NCBI GenBank assembly: GCA_951394405.1
Contig: OX596340.1
Span: forward strand, 2,294,001 to 2,358,000
Source of the DNA: Coprinellus micaceus
Lineage: Eukaryota; Basidiomycota; Agaricomycetes; Agaricales; Psathyrellaceae
Length of the DNA: 64,000 nt
Direction of reading: 5' to 3'
Position 1 is the stretch's first letter. Every line of letters starts with the position of its first letter. A model generated the notes under the pieces. That model was not told the origin of the DNA. It worked only from the letters and a program-made list of their open reading frames with translations, and made no database searches. Shown piece by piece: positions 42,751 through 53,286 of the stretch. Both the position numbers and the translations under genes were made by a program.

Positions 42751-45700
42751 ATGTCGGGACCCTACTCCCATGTACCGTCGAAGGAGCATCTGGAGCTGAA
42801 GGAGTCGCCGCGACCTGCGGGTGCTGGAGCCCCACAACAATCATGGCAGGCGGAGGATGAGTTGCTGGACATGGTGCGTGTCCAGGTGTCTCAGATACTA
42901 CGTCCTGGCTCTCAAGACTTCTCTAGTATCGCAGTCGCGATGACCTCGGCCACTTCCCTGATGACCCAAGCAACCAGTACCTGAACCGCGGAGGGTCCAA
43001 ATTGGGCGCTAGTACCGCCAAGACCAACAAGGCGAAGATAATCAAGATAGTTCTTCTCGTTGCTGCCTTTGCTGCCATCGGTATCGCTGTGGCTCTTGCC
43101 CTGGTCTTTACTGTGGGGAAGAAGAAGGGTGGTTCATCAAGCGCCGATGCTGCTTCACCTTCAGCTTCTGTGGGGCCCAATGGCGGAGTTGGTTCCTCGG
43201 GCACCTCAGGGAAGACTGGTAGCTTGATCACCCTTGGGGATGGATCCACGTTCACGTACAATAACGATTTTGGAGGAGAATGGGTAGCCGACCCAAAGAA
43301 ACCGTTCGATAGTGGCGGAAAGGCACAGAGTTGGAGCCCTCGTGTTTCGGAGGAATGGGTATGGGGAGAGCATGTTATTCATGGGGTAAATCTTGGGTAC
43401 GCACTTGTTCCTGTCGTCCTTTGAGGCATGCCATTGATCAGGCCATGAACCCTCGAACAGCGGCTGGCTCGGTGAGTGGATATCGTAGCTCGGTCGAATC
43501 CCCACGCTAACTCTACGTGAATGTGTCAGTGACCGAACCTTTTATCGTCCCTGGTTTGTACGAGAAGTACTTGACCAACGACAAGAACGTCAATGTCGTC
43601 GATGAGTGGACCCTCTCGCTCGCTATGGGCGACAAATTATCTGAGGAGATGGAGAACCATTACAAGACCTTCATCGTACGACCCCTCTCTTCAAACCCGT
43701 AATTGCTCGGTCTGATTTATTCGCAGACTGAAAAAGACTTCGCCGATATCGCAGGTGTGTAGGTCATCCAATTTCCCCTGTACACCTTCTGAACATTTAC
43801 CAGCTGCTGGGTTGAATTGGGTTCGTATCCCAATCGGTTTCTGGGCGATCGAGACCATAAACGACGAGCCGTTCTTGGTTGGAACTGCGTGGACGTACTT
43901 CTTGAAAGCGTACGTACAATTTCCCTTCTCGCGGTCCACTCAAACTCACCTATTTATTGCATAGCATACAATGGGGACGGAAGTATGGCATTCGCATCTA
44001 TCTCGACCTTCACGCGCTTCCCGGTAGTCAGAACGCATGGGTGAGTGATCACTATTAGCAAGGCCGGCTGCTGGTTCTGACCTAATTTCGATCGCCTAGA
44101 ATCACTCTGGGAAAAGTAAGTCGGCTGGCTTGTGTTATTTGCGGTGTCTAGTTGCTCGTACTGACACTATTCTCAAAGGTGGCAGCGTCAACTTGTGAGA
44201 GAGCTCTGCCAACTAAAGCTAGTCACCCACTCACCGCGTTCTTCCTTCTTTACAGCATGCATGGGGTCATGGGTCTCGCGAACGCCCAAAGAACGCTTAC
44301 CTATCTGCGGATCTTGACGCAATTCGTTAGCCAACCTCAATACAAGGATGTTGTCCAAATGTATGAACCAGTCCCCCGGTCTGCTGGTATCTCACTGACG
44401 TTTGAGCAGTGTGGGTATTGTGAATGAAATTCTCTGGGCAACGATCGGTCAAGAAGCCGTCCAGAGCTTCTATTACGCGGCGTACGAGACGATGCGGAAG
44501 TCAAGGTATGGTGCGCCCTATCGAGTTGTAGTTCCCTGGTGGGCTCTGACGCTGTAGTTTCACAGTGGCACCGGAGCTGGGAACGGTCCTTATATTGCAA
44601 TCCACGAGGGCTTCCAGGGAGTTGAGTTAAATCACCCTTTTCACTTTCTAGAAAGCTGATCTTTTTCTGTTGTTCGACAGCCCGCGATCTGGGAAGGGTA
44701 AGTCTTCGAGCCTGACGTGTTAAACTCGACAAGCGGGCGACTAATTGTTTGATAGATTCCTGGCTGGATCTGATCGTGTCGCCCTCGACCAACATCCGGT
44801 ATGTTTTCCCGGTTGCATGGGTGGTCCATACTGAATTCCACATGTTACCACAGTATCTCGCTTTCATGGGTGACACAGAGACCACGTAAGGGCATCTTTC
44901 CTAACCTTCTCCGAACATAGTTCCGATAACGGAGTTTTCATGCAGGCCTGCATCAAGTGCCCGAAAGCCTTGGTATGTATCTCCCATAACGGATGCCCAA
45001 GAACCGGTCTGATAGGGTTCTTGTGCGCAGTGACTGGGCTATCGCGACGAATCAATCGCAAAAAGTATTTGGTGTTACTGTCGGCGGGGAATGGTCAACC
45101 GCTATCAACAATTGTGGCCTTTGGTCCGTAGACCTGTCTTGAGGCTTGCTCTTCCGACCTCACTGACCCTCATCAGGCTTAATGGTATGGACGCGGTAGA
45201 TCCCCCTTCCTGCGCTGCTTGGGAAGACTGGAGTGTACGTATCATTCTCGCTCATACCGAACCTGAAGACTTACGTATCGTCTTATAGTCCTGGGACCAG
45301 ACGGTGATCGACGGCCTAAAGCAAGTCGCACTTGCCTCAATGGACGCCCTTCAAAATTTCTTCTTTTGGACATGGAAAATCGGAAACTCGACCACCCATA
45401 AGACGTCCACTTCCCCGATGTGGCACTATCAGCTCGGCCTAGAGCGAGGCTGGATACCCAAGGGTACGATCCTATTCCTATTCGCAGCGCACGGACAAGC
45501 GCTCACGGATAAACTCTAATCAGATCCACGTGAGGCCAGTGGGCACTGTGCGAGCGTTTTAGGGTCCTCGCAGTTATTCGACGGGGCGCATCCTGCGACG
45601 GCCACCGGCGGGGTGAGTAACGAAAGATTTAAGGATTGGATTTCCCCGCATTTTACTGAAATGATCGGGGGATAGGTTGGAGCTGGGACGCTGGACTCTG

Positions 45701-46087
45701 TAGTCGCGGCTTCGCACCCCTTCCCCCCTGCAACAATATCACCTTCGTTCTCAGGAACACAATTGGCACTTCTGCCGACCTATACGCCGACGGGGTCTCT
45801 CAAGACCTTGCCCGTTCCCACATTCACGGCGGCGCCTTCAGTGAGCGTCGGTACAGGTTGGAACAACGCAAATGACAACGAGCTTGGTTATGTGTAAGTC
45901 ACCTTATTTTTCCAAGGCGACGAAGACATTGACCGACGCTTTTCTCCACAGACCCGTCGCCGGATGCTCGTACCCTGAGTGAGTTCCGTACCTTGAACTT
46001 CTTGGTTCTTTCTCTGACAACCATTATTATAGCGCGTGGGATGCCGTTTCTGCAGCCCTTCCAGCTGCTACTTGCACCGGGGCATAA
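42751..46087 (+). CDS. GH5 exo-beta-1,3-glucanase, membrane-anchored
   Basis: Glucan 1,3-beta-glucosidase of glycoside hydrolase family 5 (Exg group), acting on wall beta-glucan. Many small exons; the first are 42751-42873, 42927-43396, 43461-43471 and 43530-43675. The N-terminus is cytosolic (MSGPYSHVPSKEHLELKES). One transmembrane helix follows (IVLLVAAFAAIGIAVALAL), then a Ser/Gly linker: a type II membrane protein. Catalytic-domain motifs are HGVNLGGWLVTEPF, AGLNWVRIPIGFWA, LDLHALPGSQNAWNHSG, VGIVNEILW (acid/base Glu), VTVGGEWSTAINNC (nucleophile Glu) and FFFWTWKIG. The C-terminus is Ser/Pro/Thr-rich, then PVAGCSYPDAWDAV to the stop. Exons of 11, 16 and 16 nt are required. Both catalytic glutamates are present, so the enzyme should be active. 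Confidence 0.93.
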
Positions 46088-48082
46088 ATTGGGTTTCCTG
46101 GACTCATGTTCTGTACCATATCTCTCATCTCTAATGACCGTGCCGTATGGTTTTCTTCGTCTTCTGCCTTGGACATTATTTACTATACGGACTGATATCT
46201 TTTGCTATTGTATAGACGCCCGCCGCAGTGATGGGAGCAATCACACATATTCGAGCACTCCGTCACGAAGCCGCTGGAATAGACTGGACCACTTGTCCCT
46301 AATCAAAGATTTTCCGGAAGGCCCGAATGAATCTTTTGTAGAAGGTGGCTTCTCTCCCCATACCTTTCTCGAAAGGTCTCACGTCCCAATCGTGCTTCCG
46401 GTGGGTATAACGTTTTGCCTCCTCGTATGATTGAGGCCGATTTAGGTTGTGTCAACCTGTGTTCTCAACTGCAACTCTGGAGTTTGACGTTGTGTGGCAC
46501 TCTTAAGGTGAGTGTCAACCTTGCTGAGGCTATCTTTATAGATGATGACGGTCGGGAGAGTCGAGTATTACCCTCTATTAACATATCCTTGACAACAGGC
46601 CGCCATGAGGTCACTGACCCCTGGAGACTTAACGCTGAAACCTATGTGGATTCGCGGTGACACATGTCACCCCGAGATTCAACCAGGACGCAGTGATGGA
46701 ATGGAATCCGCCGACGATGTAGTGGTACGTCCCACCGTGCCCACATAGTCATTTCCTCTAGCAACAGATTGGGGGTGACCTGACTATTGGACGCCACCAT
46801 CACGGCGAACATGGCCCCCTCCAGGCATTGTCTTCCTCAGAACTCAGATCTTCTATAGTCCCAAGGTACTTACCGTTTCCTCCTACATTCCAGCGTTCTT
46901 CCTTTGACCAAGCACATACAGGGAATGGAGGTCGGATCTCTTCAGTATTATCTGGATACCACGTGTCGCAACTTGACCTGTTCTAGGCGACGTTCTTCTA
47001 GAAGGCCCCGGGGTTCCCGTACATGTATTGCCGTTATTCTGGTCTGCGTACCCTAAGGCCATCTTGAGTACCGTAATGGGCTAACAAGGATCGTCTCTCT
47101 AGAGCGAGCGAACGGTGCGTTCAGGTTGGGTCCAGATACATGGGTAAAGGTCTCTCTTTCTGCTGCCCCCTTCCTTCTTCCCAGTTGCTGATAGGAATCG
47201 TGGAGGCACTGGACGACCTCCGTCGTACTCAACTCCTTGGTTCGCGGGGGCTTGGACACCTTTCTGTCCGGCCGCACGCACCCTTTCGCGACCCTACTAT
47301 GCACACTCGGGAATCCTTATCCCTCAGCGCTCGGCTTCGCCAGCTACTGGGTTCACGCCGGGGAGTGGGTGATATTAGCTCAACTGCGTTTCACGGATAT
47401 TAAATAAATCGCTGACGTCGCTCTCCACTTCACCTAGAGGCATATATTCCATCTGAGATGGCGGTCACGGGCGCCATCCGCTCGAGGAAATGGCGCTGAA
47501 GAAGCATAGCTCAGCCTCCTTGCATCCCGGCCTTCTTTTGCTCTTCCTTTCTGGCGTTGGGGCATCATCCCCTAACTTTGAACAAGGTCTAGCCATCTGA
47601 CAGAAGCCTGCTAGCCCCCTCTCCGGGTCTCTCAGTAAGTGCACATCAGATCCCATTGACTCCGAACTGAGAACCCTACCCAAGGAGGTTGGGATCCTTG
47701 GTGATTCCTGGTCCCTGAAACGGAAGACTGTGTATGCGACAACAAGGGGTTAGCATAGGTTAGCATCCAATGCATACAACCACTTCCGTTGCGAAGCACA
47801 ATAGACCACATGGGCGCTTGTATACGGCGAGGGATCAAGCTGATTTCATGTCCAACGGGATAGGGGCGAAGGAAGTCTTGTCGTATTCACGAATATGTGT
47901 GTCTCTCTCGGTCCCCTTCATTGATAACAGTCTTGATCGACATATTCACCAGTGCTTCGATGGATTTGGCAAGTCACGAATTCACTTCCGTACTACTCCT
48001 GGGTCCGTATACAATCATAGATGAAGCGCGATGTGGTAAAATTGGTTCCGCAGGAGAGCTTGGATGCCTATCATCAAGGACT
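46088..48082. other. Intergenic region between convergent genes
   Basis: About 2 kb after the glucanase and before the 3' end of the GNAT gene. Short frames on both strands (for example 47140-47403 + and 47465-47683 -) show no domain or paralogy. I see nothing that can be supported. Confidence 0.45.
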
Positions 48083-48844
48083 TCAATCACCGCCGGTGGG
48101 ATGGGCGTCTCGCAAGGAGGGGTCGACGACATCGTAAACCATCCAAACTTCGTCGTTGGCATCTCCATTTCCGGCCGACTCAGTAAGATCCTGGAACCCA
48201 TTCCGAAGATACACCTCTCTGGCAGCTGCGTTCGACCGATGTACTCTGAGTACGATGGCCTTCGGAGTATCACCTCTCCCATGCTGCGTATCCTCCCGTA
48301 CCCAAGACAACGCAGCTCGCATCAAGCCCCCAGCCATCCCTTTCCGTCGAAATGCAGGTTCAACCCAAACCCCAACAATGGTATAGAGGGTGCGATTGCG
48401 CAATTCGGAAAGGTCTTCGTCGCGATATAGTTCCTCCAGGAACGTTGGCCCAAGGACTGTAACCGTGCCCACCCAATGCTCCCTATTCCCAGACCCGGAG
48501 TTTAATACTAGGGTATCCAGCACCCCCTTCGTGTGGTCGAAAGTGCTTCCTTTCCATGTAAGGGAGGAGATGAACGTCGCCTTCCCAGAGGCGTCCAGCC
48601 GAGCTTTCCACGCGTCATCGGTGAATGCTGCCTCCCGTTCGAAATTGGAGCCAAAGAATTGAGGCTGGGTCCGCAGGCCAGATAGGCGGAGTTGTTTATA
48701 CTGAAGGATCTCTCCTTCTGTCGCTGGCTTTGCGATAGCAGATATGGTGTAGGAATGAATCTTTGACATGACTTCCTTGACCCTCATCGTAGTCGAAGTG
48801 GGCGGATATTTATCAGGACGCGGCAATGACTCGACCACTGCCAA
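48083..48844 (-). CDS. GNAT-family N-acetyltransferase
   Basis: Single-exon gene of 253 residues. The GNAT core is well preserved: the beta-4/alpha-3 acetyl-CoA loop is VGVWVEPAFRRKGMAGGLMRAA (the R/QxxGxG/A pattern as RRKGMA). The downstream strand and helix IVLRVHRSNAAAREVYLRNGFQ carry the usual Asn and the YxxxGF ending. The N-terminal half (ILQYKQLRLSGLRTQPQFFG) resembles proteins acetylating small molecules or protein N-termini. The substrate is unknown. Met21 (MRVKEVM) or Met26 could also serve as start. Confidence 0.88.
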   Translation of the reverse strand: MAVVESLPRPDKYPPTSTTMRVKEVMSKIHSYTISAIAKPATEGEILQYKQLRLSGLRTQPQFFGSNFEREAAFTDDAWKARLDASGKATFISSLTWKGSTFDHTKGVLDTLVLNSGSGNREHWVGTVTVLGPTFLEELYRDEDLSELRNRTLYTIVGVWVEPAFRRKGMAGGLMRAALSWVREDTQHGRGDTPKAIVLRVHRSNAAAREVYLRNGFQDLTESAGNGDANDEVWMVYDVVDPSLRDAHPTGGD

Positions 48845-49398
48845 TCAGCGGTGTGAGTCAGAGACAGCTCGAGTTGGCAACAGATAGAGGTACAGTGATA
48901 AGCCAAAGGGCTCCCTGCACCCTAGCAATTTCCCCGCTTTGGGTCTCTCCCACGTTTAGGCGTTTGTGGTCGGGAGCCCACGTGTGGGCTGATATCAGGT
49001 GGGCGCTTAATTCGGGCGCTTAGATAAGCGCGGGAAGTGTGGCCCATTCCATCACGGGGGGTAGAGAGGGGCATTTCGTATTCGTAGTGTCGCGTAGTCT
49101 TCACTGGGGTCGCTTCTCCCCTGCAGCCGACCCCAGTGCGGATTGCATCGCTCAATGAGAACGGTTATGTGCATGGTGGCAGTCAAAGGCGCGATGGTAT
49201 GGTCATTAATAGGGTGGATCTATACTTGGAGTTGTTACTTGGGATTATACGGAACATGTAGAATTTATTGGACACGTCCAACAGTGGGTATATCGCTACA
49301 AGAACCAGGCACCAGCCTGCAGCCGCGATCTACATGCTAGAGGGAAACTTTCTCAGTACGTGTATCATGCTAGTGCTGAAGCGAAATGCTCCCCTGAG
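48845..49398. other. Intergenic spacer
   Basis: About 550 bp between the 5' end of the GNAT gene and the 3' end of the broken F-box gene. No coding signal was seen. Confidence 0.4.
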
Positions 49399-51616
49399 CT
49401 ACGCGATATTATCCGCTTGGAAGTAGTACTTCCACCAAGTCCCGTCAAATGCAAAGGATTCACGGCGGGCGAGAACGGTTACAGAAGCGCCATGCGCTTT
49501 CTGTAGAAGGCTCTTGGATGACTCTATGTCGGCGGGGGTCCATGAGCTTTTGACATAATCTGGTTCGGAAACGTCCCCACTGTCGATTGAGATCCCGTCG
49601 TCTGAATCACCCTCGCATTCCTCGATCCCTGTTTGACCGGGGTCAGTTTCACTAGTGGTGCTGTTGCCTCCAGCTTCGGAACCTGTCCAGTCCGCGGAAC
49701 TGGCCGCACCTGAACCGGTCTCATGCGACGAGCCGATAGTTCCCTTTCCAGGCCCAGTGACACACTCTTCCCTTGAATCTGACGATGAGTGACTGCCGGC
49801 GTTCACATTACGATCCCCGTCCGCGTCACTGTCCCCACCGTGCGCTTCTTGGTCGGGCACACCTGCATTATCTGTTACACTTTCGATGTCGCTCTCGTTC
49901 CCAGAATCGCCGTCGCTGTTTTCGCCGTCCTCCTCATCAGCATCAGCTTTCGCTCTGCTGTCGTCTGTCAGGTTTCCTCGCCGGTCCTTTCGCCTCCGAA
50001 TAACCAGAGGACGCGATGGACCAAAAAACAGGACATTTAGGTTGCAGGGGCACAGGCGGGGAAGGCGGAGGAAGTCGGATAGGGATTTGAGAGCAGGCGC
50101 CGCGGTAGGCCCGAAGTGAAACAGCGAGAGCCGTCTGAGGTGAGGAAAGCAAGTAGATGCGACGGAAGCATCACAGAGGGAGGAGAAGACGGCTCCGTAG
50201 TCGATAAATAGGCGTTCCAGCGTGAGGTCGGTAAGGTATTTCAGTCGAGTGAGAACAGAGACGAGTTCCTCTGGCGCAGGAATTTGGCGGTCATAAAGAT
50301 GGAAGGAATGCAACGTTGCGTGGCAATTGGAACGCTCGACGAAGTCTAAGATAGGTCTCGCGAAGGGTGCATTCCTCGCCTCTTCCTGGTCCTCCCGAGT
50401 CCAAGCCATGTAGCCGCCGAACTTTAGATTCAACTCCTCTAGGATCGGAGTGACGAGAAGGTCGAGGATGTACATCGAAGGGTGCTAGTCCGAAAGCCGC
50501 AGGTAGCGCAGGTGGGGGAGATGAAGGCCAGATCGAAGCGTTTTCCGTATTTCGTCGCTTGGACCCCAGAGCAAATCGACGTTTCCGAGACCGATGTCCA
50601 ATTCTTTGAGGCTTTCGCAAAACATAAGAACGTTTAGGATGTGATCCGCGTCCCAGTCGCTGCTGAATTCGAGAGTCGTAAGGCGTCCAAGTAGGGAGGG
50701 CGGTAAGTCGACGGTAGGGATACTTGTCGAATTTTCGCCTTGTGCATCAAGCCAGGGAGGAAGGGACAGATGCAGCTCTGAAACTGGAGGCAGTAAGTGA
50801 AATATGGAATCGGCGGGAGATTCGTGCTGGTGCCAAAGTGAACCACGGAGCTCGAGCTCCAGCGACCGAATGGAATTCCAAGGACTTGAGGATGACTTCT
50901 TCGAGGATTTGAGCGATTTCAAGAGGTGCGGCAGGCACTGTGTGCTTGCGCCTATCAACTCCAGGCTCTCCAAGGGGAGTCCTTGCGTCAATAACTTGAT
51001 GACTGTTGGGTGGTACAACTGGCAGTAGCCTTCACCCAGACAGTCGTAGCCGACCTCGCCAGGGCCGTAGCCCCACTGAGCGTAGTTGGGAGCGCAGAAC
51101 TTATCGACCAGTTTCAACCGCTTTGGGCAACTCCCAGCGCGTTTAAACCAAGCGACGATTTCCATCGTAGGGCTCCAGGTAATCCGTTCCTACTCGAAGA
51201 CCGCTCCATAATTCGCGCTTTAGCAAAGCCGCACGCCGCCAATATTTGCAGACCAGGCAGAGATCCACCAAAACCTTCCTGCCATGCTTTCCAAGGGTAG
51301 AGAGAGGAAACACCAGAGCGAATATCCCGCCGAGAACCTCGAGTGGTATTCTGCATGCGTGACGCGAGAGCCTCGTCCTTCGTCGCTGAACCTGTTGGGT
51401 GAGTTCACTCATCTTCGCTTCAAGTTCCTCGATATCCAACGTGACTGTGGCGACCTCCTTATCAGTAAGGGCGAGAGGAGAGGCGAGGGGGAGTCGAGCC
51501 CATGTCCGAGAGCAGAGGGGTACGTGGCGGTGGTGGTAGACGGAATGGGACACTGGCAAAAGCTGATCGGCATTGAGCGGCATCGGGATCGGAAGTTGCC
51601 AGTGTGCCATCGGCAA
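49399..51616 (-). pseudogene. Broken F-box-like / LRR gene, subfamily A (member 4)
   Basis: Full-length homologue of the A genes at 10-14 kb with two lesions. The 5' part (to about 51170) carries the coiled coil and F-box (ACRIPLEVLGGIFALVFP, LCLVCKYWRRAALLKRELW). Directly after EPYDG the frame must shift by one base to continue as MEIVAWFKRAGSCPKRLKL. The middle LRR part is then open to an in-frame TAG at 50485-50487, where the paralogue at 14 kb has Gln (SSQHP). The same frame continues as HPSMYILDLLVTPILEELNL and LTDLTLERLFIDYG. It ends in a long acidic Ser/Asp/Gly-rich tail (DEEDGENSDGDSGNESDIES). Read-through or an assembly error are alternatives, but two independent lesions favour a pseudogene. 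Met at 51412 (MSELTQQV) is the likely original start. Confidence 0.75.
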
Positions 51617-51653
51617 CCCCTAACGTGAACTGCGTCCTCTCCCCTCCCACCAT

Positions 51654-53207
51654 ATGCATCTCCCCAACGAGCTTCTAGAGCTCGTAGTCGAACACTTGGC
51701 GTTTGAAGAACGGGAAGAATGTACCCAAGCGTTACTCTCCTGCTCACTGGCCAACCGCATTCTCGCACCACTGTGTCAGAAGCAAATCTTTCGTAGTGTC
51801 AGGCTGTGGATTCACATTCCCGTCGACGGTCGCTCTGCATCCGCTGAAACTATAGGGTACCACCGACGCGCTTTGCTGCTCATCCAGGCAATTACCCAAA
51901 ACCCATCCCTCGGGCTATATGTGCAACACCTTAGCCACTTTGTTACGTCCACTCCGCCCAACGAGTACGAAGGCCTCGACGATCTATTGAGCATTTTCAA
52001 CGGGGTGCCTAACGTCGTCGAATTCGAGCTAGGGCATCGGCTATCCGAACCACAGCTTGGTTCGGGGAGGGGCACTGGGCTCGGGTTCAACCCGGGGACG
52101 AGGGCGGCCATTACGCCCCTGTTGGTTTGGAAAGAAGCTGTGCTGGAGGTCGTGGCACGTCCTCAGTTAAGCACCCTCCGACTTCAGAGCATTCATAGGT
52201 TCCCGATTGGCGCATTGTCGACTGGGATCCATGAGCTGCAATTGACGCGATCATGGTTTGACTTCCACGATGCGGATTGGAAGTATGTGCTCTTTTCTTT
52301 GAACCGATATTGGCCGATGCGTCCACTGCTGATGAACTCTAGCATGATATTAGCTGGCCCACGGAGGCGAATATGCATCCTGACGTGCGACACCCTTTCC
52401 TTGTTACGCTTCATCAACTTGTACTTGGAAGCGTCGAAATCGAATAACCCCCAAACCTCATGTGTGGAACTGTCGACGTTAGAGAAGCTGGATATGGACC
52501 TTCGATATCGCTCTACCGAGGAACACATTCCCTTGCTCAGTCAGGCCACATGTCTGAAGGAAGTGGCCTTCACGAGTCAGTCGCACCCCTTCTGTGTCTT
52601 TAGACAATACCGAAACTTACTGATAACTTCTCGCATAGTACGCCGTTACATCACATTCCACACACAGGAATCAACTTTCCCCTCATCACCATTGCGACAC
52701 ATTCACCCTGCCTCCTTTTCAACCCTCACTCGCTTGACTGTTCACCAGTACATCTCCTTTGGGGAGGGCAGCATGCTCCTTGGCTCTCCTTACACAAGCA
52801 TAGTAGACGCCGACCTCGCTCATTTCTCTACACTCGAAGAGCTCCAGTTCAACATCGTCTTGCAACATTTTCTCAATTTACACCCCAACACCTTCACGCA
52901 CGGAAGATGGAGTCGCTTGTCCGAGGTGCTTACACAGCCGGGGGCTTGCCCCCGACTGCGGGAAGTGGCAATACGTATACACCTTAGGGCCTCGGGCGTG
53001 TCATTGGCGGGAGTCGTGGGCAGAACGGGGGAAGAATGCAAAGAGGATGCTGGAAGAGTTGCTGGGGCCTTGTATGAAAGCGTTTATCCTGCGCAATTTT
53101 TTGAGTTGATCCAGCAGCGCCCTCAGGTGGAACTGTCGTTCGTCACTGAGGTATCGGTGGGTTCTGATTTGTGGGACCATACGGAACGGTTCGGTGTACG
53201 CGCTTGA
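51654..53207 (+). CDS. F-box protein, subfamily B (member 2)
   Basis: Starts MHLPNELLELVVEHLAFEER with the F-box at the N-terminus, then LLSCSLANRILAPLCQKQIF, RSVRLWIHIPVDG, NPSLGLYVQHLSHFV, LDMDLRYRSTEEHIPLL, RHIHPASFSTLTRL and a closing RPQVELSFVTEVSVGSDLW. The frame is open throughout (517 residues). Comparison with the paralogues shows two introns, 52283-52342 (60 nt) and 52576-52638 (63 nt), whose removal gives 476 residues. Both are in frame and stop-free, so unspliced transcripts would also encode a protein. It is head-to-head with the broken A copy, only 37 bp between the open frames. Role: probable SCF adaptor; target unknown. Confidence 0.82.
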   Translation: MHLPNELLELVVEHLAFEEREECTQALLSCSLANRILAPLCQKQIFRSVRLWIHIPVDGRSASAETIGYHRRALLLIQAITQNPSLGLYVQHLSHFVTSTPPNEYEGLDDLLSIFNGVPNVVEFELGHRLSEPQLGSGRGTGLGFNPGTRAAITPLLVWKEAVLEVVARPQLSTLRLQSIHRFPIGALSTGIHELQLTRSWFDFHDADWKYVLFSLNRYWPMRPLLMNSSMILAGPRRRICILTCDTLSLLRFINLYLEASKSNNPQTSCVELSTLEKLDMDLRYRSTEEHIPLLSQATCLKEVAFTSQSHPFCVFRQYRNLLITSRIVRRYITFHTQESTFPSSPLRHIHPASFSTLTRLTVHQYISFGEGSMLLGSPYTSIVDADLAHFSTLEELQFNIVLQHFLNLHPNTFTHGRWSRLSEVLTQPGACPRLREVAIRIHLRASGVSLAGVVGRTGEECKEDAGRVAGALYESVYPAQFFELIQQRPQVELSFVTEVSVGSDLWDHTERFGVRA

Positions 53208-53286
53208 TAGTAGCATTCCTTACTGCGGTGGTATTGACTATTGAAGGTAAGAGGGACCTCGGGGTGTAGGAGGAAAGTAGTGACTT

